Of a DNA stretch of 64,000 nucleotides, positions 1 through 7,606 are shown one piece after another. Every line of letters begins with the position of its first letter. Position 1 is the stretch's first letter. The translations under genes were made by a program, and so were the position numbers. The notes below the pieces were generated by a model. That model did no database searches. It saw nothing but the letters and a program-made list of their open reading frames with translations, and had not been told where the DNA came from. Source of the DNA: Natronococcus pandeyae (GTDB lineage: Archaea; Halobacteriota; Halobacteria; Halobacteriales; Natrialbaceae); NCBI RefSeq assembly GCF_008122205.1, contig NZ_PHNJ01000016.1, positions 1 to 64,000 of the forward strand, given 5' to 3'.

Positions 1-1
1 T

Positions 2-139
2 TGGATCGCCGGCGTCGCCGCCATGTGGCCGATCGCCGCACCGTACTACCTCTACAAACGGTATAGAAATGTCGGCCCAACCTGTGACACGATCCCTCGC
101 CGTCCAATCTTCGTAATGGTCGACGGTCGAGAGGTGTAG
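2..139 (+). CDS. C-terminal end of a membrane protein (partial)
   Basis: The window opens inside an open frame of 46 codons ending in TAG at 137-139. The visible residues begin with a hydrophobic stretch containing WIAGVAAMWPIA, followed by PYYLYKRYRN and a polar tail. A last transmembrane helix followed by a positively charged cytoplasmic tail is typical of small haloarchaeal membrane proteins, but the family cannot be named from this fragment. The start lies upstream of the window. It could also be a chance open frame; the membrane-like composition is the only support. Confidence 0.4.
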   Translation, partial: WIAGVAAMWPIAAPYYLYKRYRNVGPTCDTIPRRPIFVMVDGREV

Positions 140-481
140 ATAGGCTTCGTGCGACATTCGCGCTCTCTATTCAGCACGCCTTGCTCAATCTCTCCAATAG
201 CTGGAAGAAATCGCGTGCAAGATATAGAGGATGAGTGCAGCAGAGCGACTTTGTTTCGTTCACCAGACAGGGGGTGAATCCATCGGTAAATCTCCGTACA
301 GGGAATGAAGATTCGTCTCTATAGCTATCGAATGAGTCGTTCGATTCATACTGGCAGGATTATGGGAAGATCGGCGTATCGAGTGTTACGGGCGCCGGTG
401 ACCCGTTCTACGTGTAGTAATTCTCACAGCACTGGGACTACCCTAGTGTATTTTTGTTGAAGGAGACGACCTCTCGGTAGG
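140..481. other. Intergenic, promoter of the holin-like gene
   Basis: No convincing gene was seen; base composition is lower in GC than the flanking genes. A TATA-like stretch (gtgtattttt, about 446-455) lies about 27-35 nt before the ATG at 482, the usual spacing for a leaderless haloarchaeal transcript. A weak purine-rich aaggaga also sits about 20 nt before the start. Confidence 0.4.
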
Positions 482-793
482 ATGAGCGACTCACAGTCCT
501 CGGTCCAAGAACAGACCCGTGCTCCCTCAGCCGAAGCCATGGAGACCACAGGGAAGGTAGATGCCGATGCGCTCGGCCTCTCGGCAGGTATCATCTGGGG
601 TGCAGTGGTTGCTTTCCTGGAACTGGCAGCTGGGACGAAATACGGAGAACGCTGGCGACTGTTGCTTGCGGACCTCTACCCGGGATACAGCCACGAGCCT
701 GGGGATCTCGTTTGGGGAACAGTTCTGGGCTTCATCGATGCATACATCCTCGGGTACCTGTTTGGGAGACTTTACAACCGACTGGCGGAGTGA
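482..793 (+). CDS. Small holin-like two-helix membrane protein
   Basis: A 103-aa protein of the haloarchaeal family usually labelled bacteriophage holin. A polar N-terminus of about 30 residues is followed by one membrane helix (about 32-50, GIIWGAVVAFLELAAG), a loop with the family signature YGERWRLLLADLYPGY, and a second helix (about 77-97) ending in GRLYNRLAE. The label comes from the two-helix architecture; lysis activity has not been shown for this family as far as I know, and most copies are chromosomal. It stands alone beside an insertion sequence, so it may be part of an accessory patch. The ATG at 482 is supported by the TATA-like box just upstream. Confidence 0.75.
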   Translation: MSDSQSSVQEQTRAPSAEAMETTGKVDADALGLSAGIIWGAVVAFLELAAGTKYGERWRLLLADLYPGYSHEPGDLVWGTVLGFIDAYILGYLFGRLYNRLAE

Positions 794-846
794 AATGTCA
801 TTCTTGTCACCTTATCTGTACCGTCCAATTCGGCAGTCGATGAAGC

Positions 847-910
847 CGAACCTAACGGACTCGTATCAGCGCAAGATTCGCGCTGTGTATTCACCTATGG
901 AAATTCTGCT
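847..910 (+). repeat. Left copy of inverted near-duplicate flanking the IS110 element
   Basis: Two short blocks here, cgaacctaacg (847-857) and atggaaattctgct (897-910), recur in inverted orientation on the other side of the insertion sequence at 2301-2375, in the same order and with similar spacing (39 versus 50 nt). The ATG of the second block opens a 27-codon frame (897-980, MEILLADQTT...), while the mirrored ATG opens a different reading frame. The pair looks like the promoter and first codons of two related genes. It is not an IS end, because the insertion seems to lie inside it. Confidence 0.4.
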
Positions 911-1078
911 GGCTGACCAAACCACGTTTGCCAAAATAATTCTTCGGGCGATGAGGACTTGCTGTAGTTTTCGAGCGTAGAATCGACAACCGGCGAACCG
1001 ATAGCTACTGAAACAGCCATCAGGCGGGGGACTTCTTGTTTGCGAGAGCAGTCGCTCACGCTGCCACCAACCGGCCAA

Positions 1079-1102
1079 TGAGCGCCGCCGGGGCGGCGCT
1101 CA
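1079..1102. terminator. Hairpin at the 3' end of the IS110 transposase gene
   Basis: A perfect 11-bp GC-rich stem (1079-1089 with 1092-1102) has almost no loop and includes the transposase stop codon (TCA on the plus strand at 1100-1102). It may end transcription or protect the element from read-through. It lacks a T-run. Confidence 0.4.
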
Positions 1103-2098
1103 GGCACTCACCCCTGGTGGATCGTACACCTCCTCACGGTCCAGCATGTGATACATTGAAACCAGCAGCTTTCGGGCGGTTGCTACAATCGCTGTTTTCG
1201 AGTTCTTTTTCCGTGCTAACCGGTTGTAAAACCGGCTGAGGTACTCGTCTTCGCACGTATGAACCGCCGTGTACGACGCTTGAACGAGTAGCCACCGGAC
1301 TCGTCCTGACCCTCGCTTCGAGATACTCCCCTCAAACCGCGAGTCGCCAGACTCGCGGATTATCGGGTTCAACCCGACGTAGCTTACGACCTCCTTAGCC
1401 CGATCAAACCGGGCGATCTCTCCCAACTCCGCGTAAATCGTCAACGCCGTAAAGTAACTCACACCAGGAATCGTCATCAGGAGCTGGGTCTCCTTCAGAG
1501 ACCCAGCCCGTTCCTCAATCTCCGCTTCCAACGACTCAATCTGTTCGGTGAGCACCTGAATCAGTTCCAGATACGACTCCAACAACGCGTCCCACGGCGC
1601 CGGGAGCGAGAGTTCCGCCAGGAACTCTCGTCCCTCCACACTCAACGGCTTCACCTCCCGGGTGATTCCGTGGTCACTCAACAAGCCATGGATCTTGTTC
1701 GCGTACTCGGTCCGGTTCTCAACGAGCTTCTGGCGCCCGCGCACAAGTGCGCGGGCTTGCCGAACCTCGTCGGTTGGAACGTAGCTTTCAGGAAGTGAGC
1801 CTAACCGAACCAGCCGAGCGAGTTGTTTCGCGTCAACGCGGTCAGTTTTCTTGTCCGAACCGGCGATCAACTTCAATGCGCCGGGGTTGGCGACGGTCAC
1901 ATCCAGATACTCTGAAAGAGTATCGTGGATGTGGTAGTAATTGGTGGTCGCTTCAAGCGCGGCTTTTGAGCCAGCGTACTGCTGGGCGAAGTCGTCGAGG
2001 TTCGCGTTTTCGACGCGAACCTCTTCGACGATCTCACCGTTTTCGTCCAATACTGCGATTTGTGAGTACCGTTTGTGTACGTCGATTCCGATGAACAT
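1100..2098 (-). CDS. IS110 family transposase (DEDD/serine recombinase)
   Basis: A 332-aa transposase of the IS110 family. The N-terminal RuvC-like DEDD domain is clear: MFIGIDVHKR at the start, ALEATTNYY around residue 55, and KKTDRVDAKQLARL near residues 82-95. A coiled-coil follows (residues about 195-215). The C-terminal Transposase_20 domain has IPGVSYFTALTIYAELG and ends with the serine-containing SISKRGSGRVRWLL, expected to carry the catalytic serine. I chose the ATG at 2098 because it places the first catalytic Asp at residue 6 as in the family; the frame is open 14 codons further upstream. No frameshift is seen, so the gene looks intact. IS110 enzymes are guided by a bridge RNA encoded in the element's own non-coding end. 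Confidence 0.93.
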   Translation of the reverse strand: MFIGIDVHKRYSQIAVLDENGEIVEEVRVENANLDDFAQQYAGSKAALEATTNYYHIHDTLSEYLDVTVANPGALKLIAGSDKKTDRVDAKQLARLVRLGSLPESYVPTDEVRQARALVRGRQKLVENRTEYANKIHGLLSDHGITREVKPLSVEGREFLAELSLPAPWDALLESYLELIQVLTEQIESLEAEIEERAGSLKETQLLMTIPGVSYFTALTIYAELGEIARFDRAKEVVSYVGLNPIIRESGDSRFEGSISKRGSGRVRWLLVQASYTAVHTCEDEYLSRFYNRLARKKNSKTAIVATARKLLVSMYHMLDREEVYDPPGVSA

Positions 2099-2153
2099 TG
2101 GGTTCACCTCGGGACGATGGTGCGTGAAACGGAGATTCACCTATACGGGCTTT

Positions 2154-2182
2154 CCCGACTGCCGCTCCTGGCGGCAGTCGGG
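2154..2182. other. Strong hairpin in the non-coding end of IS110 (possible bridge-RNA segment)
   Basis: A perfect 12-bp stem (2154-2165 with 2171-2182) with loop TCCTG lies 56 nt upstream of the transposase start. In IS110 elements the bridge RNA is transcribed from the non-coding end next to the transposase start. This hairpin fits a stem of such an RNA by position; the binding loops cannot be identified without the flanking target. Inference. Confidence 0.35.
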
Positions 2183-2206
2183 CTGTGATGCCCAGGACTC
2201 GGCTTC

Positions 2207-2314
2207 CTACGCACTCGGACCAGTCAGCACCACGTGCTCTCGGGCACGGAATACAGCTCGGTCTCTTGCGTCCCATCCTTGTTTCACGCTCTCATGGGAT
2301 AGCAGAATTTCCAT
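2207..2314 (-). pseudogene. Truncated 5' end of a P-loop-like gene
   Basis: Minus-strand frame of 35 codons starting at the ATG at 2314 (MEILLSHESV, then QGWDARDRAVFRAREH) and stopping at 2207-2209, just after HVVLTGPSA. That ending resembles the start of a Walker A loop (GPSxSGKT), with the rest of the ATPase missing. The break falls at the edge of the IS110 element, so the simplest reading is a gene destroyed by the insertion. I could not find its continuation on the other side of the element. Confidence 0.35.
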
Positions 2315-2375
2315 CGAGTCAGCACGGCTCTCTCAACACCTCCATTAGCTGATGAAAGTAAGCGCGTTAGGTTCG
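2301..2375 (-). repeat. Right copy of inverted near-duplicate flanking the IS110 element
   Basis: The blocks agcagaatttccat (2301-2314) and cgttaggttcg (2365-2375) are reverse complements of 897-910 and 847-857. They hold the promoter region and first codons of the truncated gene at 2207-2314. Confidence 0.4.
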
Positions 2376-2983
2376 CATCTTCACGTAACGAACCCGGCTA
2401 TCCAGCTTTACTATCAGGACTGAATGAAGAAACCGTATTCCCAGCTACTGGTAGCAGTAGGGAGGTACGAAGTCGGTATTCGGTTCTGATTCCGCATTCG
2501 AGCGGGCCGTTGTGGGTCGGGTCGTCACGTAGCGTGCGCGACCTGGACGGCCGGCGTCGGAACTGCAGCGCCGATCGACTACCATCGGGTGAGACCGAAA
2601 GAGGTCGAGGGCCTGCGAAGCGAGTCCTCCCGATAGCGTTCCGTCTTGCACGACGACACGGGATTGCCACACCCTCCCCAACCGACTCACTCACTCCGTT
2701 CGTTCGTCCCTCGCACAGTTGTGACCGACGGCTCACTCGTGGCTCGCGGTTCCCTATGGTCACCGCTCGCCGCGCTCCGTTCGCCGTCGCTCAGCGCGCG
2801 CCACCGCAGCGTGGTTCAGTCAACCGATTCGATACGTGGGCGACCGCTGCCATCCGTAGCAGCGATTTCACTCTGAACGACGAGTCCATCCGTCTCTCGA
2901 GTCGCGATTCACTGAGAGACGGACTGGCGGCGACGCGCGCCGCCAGCGAAGTCCCTAAACCGTCCCCCTCCTAACGGCCGCGT
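2376..2983. other. Gene-free stretch with haloarchaeal GAACGAA-type repeat
   Basis: No coding frame here has convincing haloarchaeal protein character; the open frames on both strands are arginine/serine-rich shadows. At about 2684-2715 the sequence actcactcactccgttcg followed by ttcg repeats is the reverse complement of the GAACGAAGTGAGTGAG-type motif that also occurs at 13.5 kb and, in tandem, at 28.7 kb. The last 60 bases should hold the cbiX promoter, but no strong TATA box is seen. Confidence 0.35.
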
Positions 2984-3895
2984 ATGCAAGCGCTGGTCAT
3001 CGCGGCACACGGATCGCACCTGAATCCGGACGCCTCGGATCCGACCTACGCCCACGCGGACACCGTCCGCGAGACGGGCGCGTTCGACGAGGTCCGCGAG
3101 GCGTTCTGGAAGGAGGAACCGCACTTCCGCGAGGTAATCCGCACCCTCGAGTCCGACGAGGTGTTCGTCGTTCCGCTGTTCATCAGCGAGGGCTACTTCA
3201 CCGAGCAGGTGATCCCCCGGGAACTGCGTCTCGAAGAGTGGGACCCCGAAAAGTGGGACTCCGACGGGACCGACGCCTCCCAGGCGACCCTCGAGGCGAC
3301 CGACGTCGGGAAGACGATCCACTACTGCGGGCCGGTCGGCACCCACGACGCGATGACCGACGTCATCGTTCAGCGAGCGGAGAGCGTCACCGAGGACCCC
3401 AACGTGGGCGAGGGAGTCGGACTCGCTGTCGTCGGCCACGGCACCGAGCGCAACGAGAACTCCGCGAAGGCGGTCGAATACCACACCGAGCGCATCCGCG
3501 AGCAGGACCGGTTCGACGAGGTGGAGGCGCTGTTCATGGACGAAGAGCCGGAGGTCGACGACGTCACGGAGTTCTTCGAGAGCGAGGACGTCGTCGTCGT
3601 CCCGCTGTTCATCGCCGACGGCTACCACACCCAGGAGGACATCCCCGAGGACATGGGACTGACCGAGGACTACCGACTGGGGTGGAACGTCCCCGCGGAC
3701 GTCGACGGCCACCGGATCTGGTACGCCGGCGCCGTCGGCACCGAGGACCTGATGGCCGACGTCATCCTCGAGCGGGCGGCCGACGCCGGTGCGGACCTCG
3801 GTGACGCGATCGAACGGGTCAGGGCGGCGACCGCCGCCGGGACCGGCGACGAGCCCCGGAGCGAACCGGAGCCGGGCGCCGGAGCGGGTGACTGA
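2984..3895 (+). CDS. cbiX: CbiX-type sirohydrochlorin cobaltochelatase, tandem domains
   Basis: A 303-aa cytoplasmic chelatase, expected to insert cobalt into sirohydrochlorin (or iron, for siroheme) in anaerobic-type cobalamin synthesis. Two CbiX-like halves are visible. The first runs from AAHGSH (metal-ligand His9) through FVVPLFISEG to GPVGTHDAM (His113, about 120). The second runs from VGHGTERNENSA (His152) through VVVPLFIADGYHT to GAVGTEDLMADVI, where the equivalent of the late His is lost. The length fits the two-domain archaeal form. A proline/glutamate-rich tail (about 285-303) is disordered. The stop is followed after 2 nt by the GTG start of the next gene, so the two are surely co-transcribed. 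Confidence 0.88.
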   Translation: MQALVIAAHGSHLNPDASDPTYAHADTVRETGAFDEVREAFWKEEPHFREVIRTLESDEVFVVPLFISEGYFTEQVIPRELRLEEWDPEKWDSDGTDASQATLEATDVGKTIHYCGPVGTHDAMTDVIVQRAESVTEDPNVGEGVGLAVVGHGTERNENSAKAVEYHTERIREQDRFDEVEALFMDEEPEVDDVTEFFESEDVVVVPLFIADGYHTQEDIPEDMGLTEDYRLGWNVPADVDGHRIWYAGAVGTEDLMADVILERAADAGADLGDAIERVRAATAAGTGDEPRSEPEPGAGAGD

Positions 3896-3897
3896 TC

Positions 3898-5040
3898 GTG
3901 TCGGAATCGACGAGCGATCTCGAGGCCCTGCTCGCCGCTGCAGACGATGGCGTCGCGTTCGACGGACTTCGACTCGAGCACGAGGGCGACGGGTACGCCC
4001 TCGAGACACCCGATATAGAACGGACCGGACTCGACGAGGGGGCACTGCGCGACGCCCTCGAGACCGTCCCGGCGTACGTCTCGAACTGGCAGTACTGGCA
4101 ACGGGAGATCCGCGGCGACGGAACCGCGCGTCGGGCGTTCCTCCGACGGTGTGAACGAGCGCCGCTCGCGGACGACGAGTCGGCCGACCACCAGCCGGTG
4201 GCCGACGACGTGGCGCTTTCCGTCCCGGAACGGTACGACGCGCTCGCGAACGGCATCGACCGGGAGTGGGGACAGCTGTGTATCACCGTCCGGTTCGTCG
4301 ACGTCGAGAATCCGGACGGCGAGCGCGTCTACGACCTCTGGCACGTCGACGACGCCGGGAACGACCTCGCAGACCTCGAGGTCTACGACGATCCGCGCGA
4401 CGCGCGTGCGCTGGCGACCGAGGACGAGGACGGTCGGTACCGACCGCTGAAGACGGCGCCGACGCTGCGATCGGGCTGGGCCTTCACGGGACTCTCCGGC
4501 CAGGAACTCGTCGACGCAGTCGAGTTCTTCTACCCGGCGACGGTCGCCAACTGGCATCGCGAACTGCACGGTGAACTCGACGTCGATCACTGGCTCGAGA
4601 CCGCCGAGCGCCAGACCGGCATCTACGACGTGATCGACGAGTTGCCCCGCGAGGCCGTCGACTGGATGGCCGAGGCCTGCTGTGTCGACTCGCAGTGTCT
4701 CCGCCGGCGGGAGTGGCAGTACGAGGAGGGAGACGACCTCGAGGTCGACGGCGGCGACGGCGCGTTTCCCTGCCGAGAGCCGTGTTCGCTCGTGGTCGCC
4801 GCCGCTCGCAAGTGGACGGTTCTCGAGTCCGAGGAGGAACGAACGTACGAACTCGAGTTGACGACCAGCGAACTGAATCAGCTCACGGATCTGATCGACG
4901 CCGTCGCGGAGGGACGAACCGACGAGGTGCGCGAGGCGGACGTCTACGACGGCGCCAACCGCTATCGGGCGCGATACCTCCGTGCGAAGCGCTTCGACGA
5001 GGACGGGAATCTCGAGGCGACCGAACGAGACGGCGAGTGA
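3898..5040 (+). CDS. DR2241-type protein with C-terminal 4Fe-4S cysteine cluster
   Basis: A 380-aa protein with a GTG start 2 nt after cbiX. It matches the DR2241 family, which commonly sits beside cbiX in haloarchaea and Deinococcus. The N-terminal two thirds is an acidic globular domain with no recognised catalytic motif. The C-terminal part has a cysteine cluster (EACCVDSQCLRRREW, then FPCREPCSLVVAAARKW) expected to bind a 4Fe-4S cluster. Its fixed position after the chelatase suggests a role in tetrapyrrole or cobalamin synthesis, perhaps electron or metal delivery; that role is inference from context. Confidence 0.8.
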   Translation: MSESTSDLEALLAAADDGVAFDGLRLEHEGDGYALETPDIERTGLDEGALRDALETVPAYVSNWQYWQREIRGDGTARRAFLRRCERAPLADDESADHQPVADDVALSVPERYDALANGIDREWGQLCITVRFVDVENPDGERVYDLWHVDDAGNDLADLEVYDDPRDARALATEDEDGRYRPLKTAPTLRSGWAFTGLSGQELVDAVEFFYPATVANWHRELHGELDVDHWLETAERQTGIYDVIDELPREAVDWMAEACCVDSQCLRRREWQYEEGDDLEVDGGDGAFPCREPCSLVVAAARKWTVLESEEERTYELELTTSELNQLTDLIDAVAEGRTDEVREADVYDGANRYRARYLRAKRFDEDGNLEATERDGE

Positions 5041-5052
5041 GCGATTCCAGTC

Positions 5053-5640
5053 TCACCGGAACAGCAAGCCGAGTGCGGCGACGAAGCCGAGGACGACGAC
5101 CGTGAGCCCGGCCGTCGCGATCGGCCCGCCGACGATCGTGGCCGCCATCGTTGCGATGGCGATCGCGACGAGTCCGAGCGCGAGCACCGCGATCGTCGAC
5201 GGCTGACCGCCACTCACGCCCTCGAGTCGCTCGAGTAGCGGCGGCGGGGACGGCTCGGACGGCGACTGATTCGGCTTCGAGAGCGACTCGTCGACCTCCA
5301 CGCTCGGCGGTGCGGGTTCGACGGTGATCTCGATCGATACCGACTCGGCGCCGTACCCGGTCAGAACCTCGAGCGTTCCCCGGACCGGTTCCTCGATCGC
5401 CTCCGCGTTGACGTCGATCGCCACGGGCGTCTGCGCGTCGGGTTCGACGTAGTAGTTGGACCCGGAGAGCGACGCTACGCGATCGAGCGACCCGCCGAGC
5501 CGACAGTGGACGTGCGCCGGCGAGTCGTGGCCCTCGAGAAGCAGCGTGAACGACTCGGCGGTTTCGAACGTACCGACGGCTGGCTCGAGCCGCTCCGGAG
5601 AGTGTCGGTTGACGTGGACGGTGACCGTTGGCTTGGGCAC
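5053..5640 (-). CDS. Conserved haloarchaeal membrane-anchored protein
   Basis: A 195-aa protein of unknown function. Residues 1-115 form a beta-rich domain (PTVTVHVNRHS, LLLEGHDSPAHVHCRLGG, TLEVLTGYGAESVSIEITV) that looks like an immunoglobulin-like fold. A proline/serine-rich linker (about 115-140) leads to two transmembrane helices (about 147-168 and 172-194) at the C-terminus. There is no signal peptide, so the beta domain probably faces the cytoplasm as a tail-anchored module. It converges with the DR2241 gene (12-nt gap) and lies 27 nt downstream of the Trm112-like gene, possibly in one transcript. Confidence 0.7.
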   Translation of the reverse strand: MPKPTVTVHVNRHSPERLEPAVGTFETAESFTLLLEGHDSPAHVHCRLGGSLDRVASLSGSNYYVEPDAQTPVAIDVNAEAIEEPVRGTLEVLTGYGAESVSIEITVEPAPPSVEVDESLSKPNQSPSEPSPPPLLERLEGVSGGQPSTIAVLALGLVAIAIATMAATIVGGPIATAGLTVVVLGFVAALGLLFR

Positions 5641-5667
5641 GGATCGGTAGCGTAGTCGCGTCGGTAG

Positions 5668-5862
5668 TCAGGCGGGTGATTCTTCGCGCATGTCCGGCGG
5701 CAGCAGGTTCGGGATCCCGTCCTCGATTGGGTATCGCTCGCCGCACTCGGTGCAGACGAGAACTCCATCGACGACCTCGTCGCCGTCGTATTCGGCGTCT
5801 TCGAGTTCCAGATCGTGTTTGTCGAGTGGACAGCAGAGGATCTCCAGCAACGACTCCTTCAT
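5668..5862 (-). CDS. Trm112 family zinc-ribbon protein (methyltransferase partner)
   Basis: A 64-aa protein with the Trm112 fold: MKESLLEILCCP at the N-terminus, and CTECGERYPIEDGIPNLLP at the C-terminus with a CxxC pair. Trm112 proteins bind and activate several RNA, protein and small-molecule methyltransferases as an obligate subunit in eukaryotes and archaea. The ATG at 5862 is chosen because the conserved domain begins exactly there, although the frame is open further upstream. The divergent histidine kinase gene starts 182 nt away. Four cysteines are present, but only the second pair has zinc-ribbon spacing. Confidence 0.85.
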   Translation of the reverse strand: MKESLLEILCCPLDKHDLELEDAEYDGDEVVDGVLVCTECGERYPIEDGIPNLLPPDMREESPA

Positions 5863-6043
5863 AGTACTACGGGTGGACGCATCCAGCAAAAGGCTTCGGG
5901 AACGACTCTGCGAACGGAGCCACCGGGCGACCAGTCGGCGGAGGGTTCTTCTCGAGCTGACAGTCAACAGCCGGTGAATCTTTATGTCCCAGTTGCATCT
6001 ATTAGAAGAGACTCCGGTACTATCTCCGAAGAACGAGTAAACG

Positions 6044-7606
6044 ATGCCATCGAACCGATTCCGGAACACTGTCGATCAGGTTGGAAACCTCGTCTCCAGC
6101 CTCGACACCTGCGACAGTATCGACGACGTCTACGATCACGCTGTGGTAGCTGTCGAGGACCTCATCGAGTTCGACACCGCGATCATCTGTACTGCCGAAA
6201 ACGGACAGCTCGAGCCCAGGGCAGCGAACGTCGACCAGCTCGTACCCGCGGACCCGCTAGCCACAGGCGACGGTATCGCCGGCAAGACACTCGAAGAAGA
6301 ACGAACGATCGTCGTCGACGATCTCGAAACCGAGCCCGCGGCCGTCCCTGCAAGCGAGAGCTTCCGTTCGGTACTTTCGATTCCGTTCGGCCACGACGGA
6401 GTCATACAGCTTCACTCGCGGGAGCGTGGCGCGTTCTCGGCGGTCGACCGCCAGCTCGGTGAGCTGCTCGCGTCGATCGTGACGAACGTGCGTGGTCGGA
6501 TCACCTACGAGGAGGAACTGGGGCGCCAGCGAGATCGGTTCGCGGCACTGTTCGAAAACGTTCCCGACGCAGCGTTGCAGTATCGTATCGAGGACGGGAC
6601 GCAACTCGTCGACGCCGTTAACTCGTCGTTCATCCGGACCTTCGGGTACGGCGCGACCGAGGTCGTGGACGAACCCATCGAGAAGCTGTTCGTCCCCGAC
6701 GACGAAGACACCATGCCTGAACTCAGGTACACGACGGATGCAGGACGGCAGACCGACGTCGAGGTCGTTCGCGAGACGGCGTCCGGCCCGCGCCCGTTCC
6801 TGCTGCGAAACGTTCCGGTCGCAACCGGTGACGGGACGACCCGTGGGTATCTGATCTACACCGACCTGACCGAACTGAAAGAGCGCGAGCGGGAACTCGA
6901 GCGCAAGAACGAGCGCCTCGACCGGTTCGCGAGCATCGTCAGTCACGATCTCCGGAATCCGTTGAACGTCGCGAACGGCTACCTCGAACTCGCGATGGAT
7001 CACCGGTCGTCGACGGAACTCGAGAAGATCGAACGTGCACACGATCGGATGGACCGGCTCATCGACGACGTCCTCGCGCTGGCGCGTGAAGGCGAGACCG
7101 ACGGATTCGAACGCGTCTCGGTCGACGCGACCGCACGCGAGGCGTGGCAGAACGTCTCGACCGAACGCGCGACCCTCGAGGTCGACGCCGACCGCTCGAT
7201 CGAGGCCGATCGAGGGCGGCTGCTTCAGCTCTTCGAGAACCTCTTTCGGAACTCTGTCGAACACGGTTCCACGAGCAGTCGGTCACAGACCGACGACGCC
7301 CTCGAGCACGCTGGTTCGGACATCCACCTCCGCGTCGAGTCGCTCCCGAACGGGTTCGCGGTCGCCGACGACGGGCCGGGGATTCCACCCGGCGAGCGTG
7401 AGGCCGTCTTCGAGCCCGGTTACACGTCCGAAGGGGAGAACACTGGTCTCGGACTCGTCATCGTCAGTCAGATCAGCGAGGCACACGGATGGACGGTCAA
7501 TCTGACGACGGGAGAGACAGGCGGCGCTCGATTCGAGTTTATCGATCGCTCCTCCGGAGAGGAGACCCTCGAGGGCAACGACGGAGTGACGGAGGGTCGT
7601 CGATGA
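6044..7606 (+). CDS. Sensor histidine kinase (GAF-PAS-HisKA-HATPase)
   Basis: A 520-aa soluble histidine kinase with no membrane helix. A GAF-like sensor occupies about 15-150 (GDGIAGKTLEEERTIVVDDL) and a PAS domain about 163-280 (ENVPDAALQY to LIYTDLTELKER). A short coiled coil leads to the HisKA domain with VSHDLRNPLN (phospho-accepting His301). The HATPase_c domain has the N box ENLFRNSVEH (Asn403), G1 DDGPGI (442-447) and G2 GLGLVI (468-473). This is the usual haloarchaeal cytoplasmic kinase layout. It overlaps the next gene by 4 nt (ATGA), so kinase and inactive CHAT-like protein are translationally coupled; no response regulator is nearby. The signal is unknown. Confidence 0.93.
   Translation: MPSNRFRNTVDQVGNLVSSLDTCDSIDDVYDHAVVAVEDLIEFDTAIICTAENGQLEPRAANVDQLVPADPLATGDGIAGKTLEEERTIVVDDLETEPAAVPASESFRSVLSIPFGHDGVIQLHSRERGAFSAVDRQLGELLASIVTNVRGRITYEEELGRQRDRFAALFENVPDAALQYRIEDGTQLVDAVNSSFIRTFGYGATEVVDEPIEKLFVPDDEDTMPELRYTTDAGRQTDVEVVRETASGPRPFLLRNVPVATGDGTTRGYLIYTDLTELKERERELERKNERLDRFASIVSHDLRNPLNVANGYLELAMDHRSSTELEKIERAHDRMDRLIDDVLALAREGETDGFERVSVDATAREAWQNVSTERATLEVDADRSIEADRGRLLQLFENLFRNSVEHGSTSSRSQTDDALEHAGSDIHLRVESLPNGFAVADDGPGIPPGEREAVFEPGYTSEGENTGLGLVIVSQISEAHGWTVNLTTGETGGARFEFIDRSSGEETLEGNDGVTEGRR

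Larger units (their letters stand above)
1079..2182 (-). mobile_element. IS110-family insertion sequence (ends approximate)
   Basis: The element carries one transposase gene on the minus strand. It is bounded here by two strong hairpins: 1079-1102, overlapping the transposase stop, and 2154-2182, upstream of the transposase start. IS110 elements lack long terminal inverted repeats and make no clear target duplication, so exact ends cannot be read from the sequence; the limits given run from hairpin to hairpin. A truncated gene (2207-2314) immediately outside the right hairpin suggests the right junction lies close to 2200. Confidence 0.6.

Noticed and set aside
482-793. Prophage marker (holin)
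   Set aside because: No integrase, capsid, terminase or tail gene is near; the family is widespread in haloarchaeal chromosomes.
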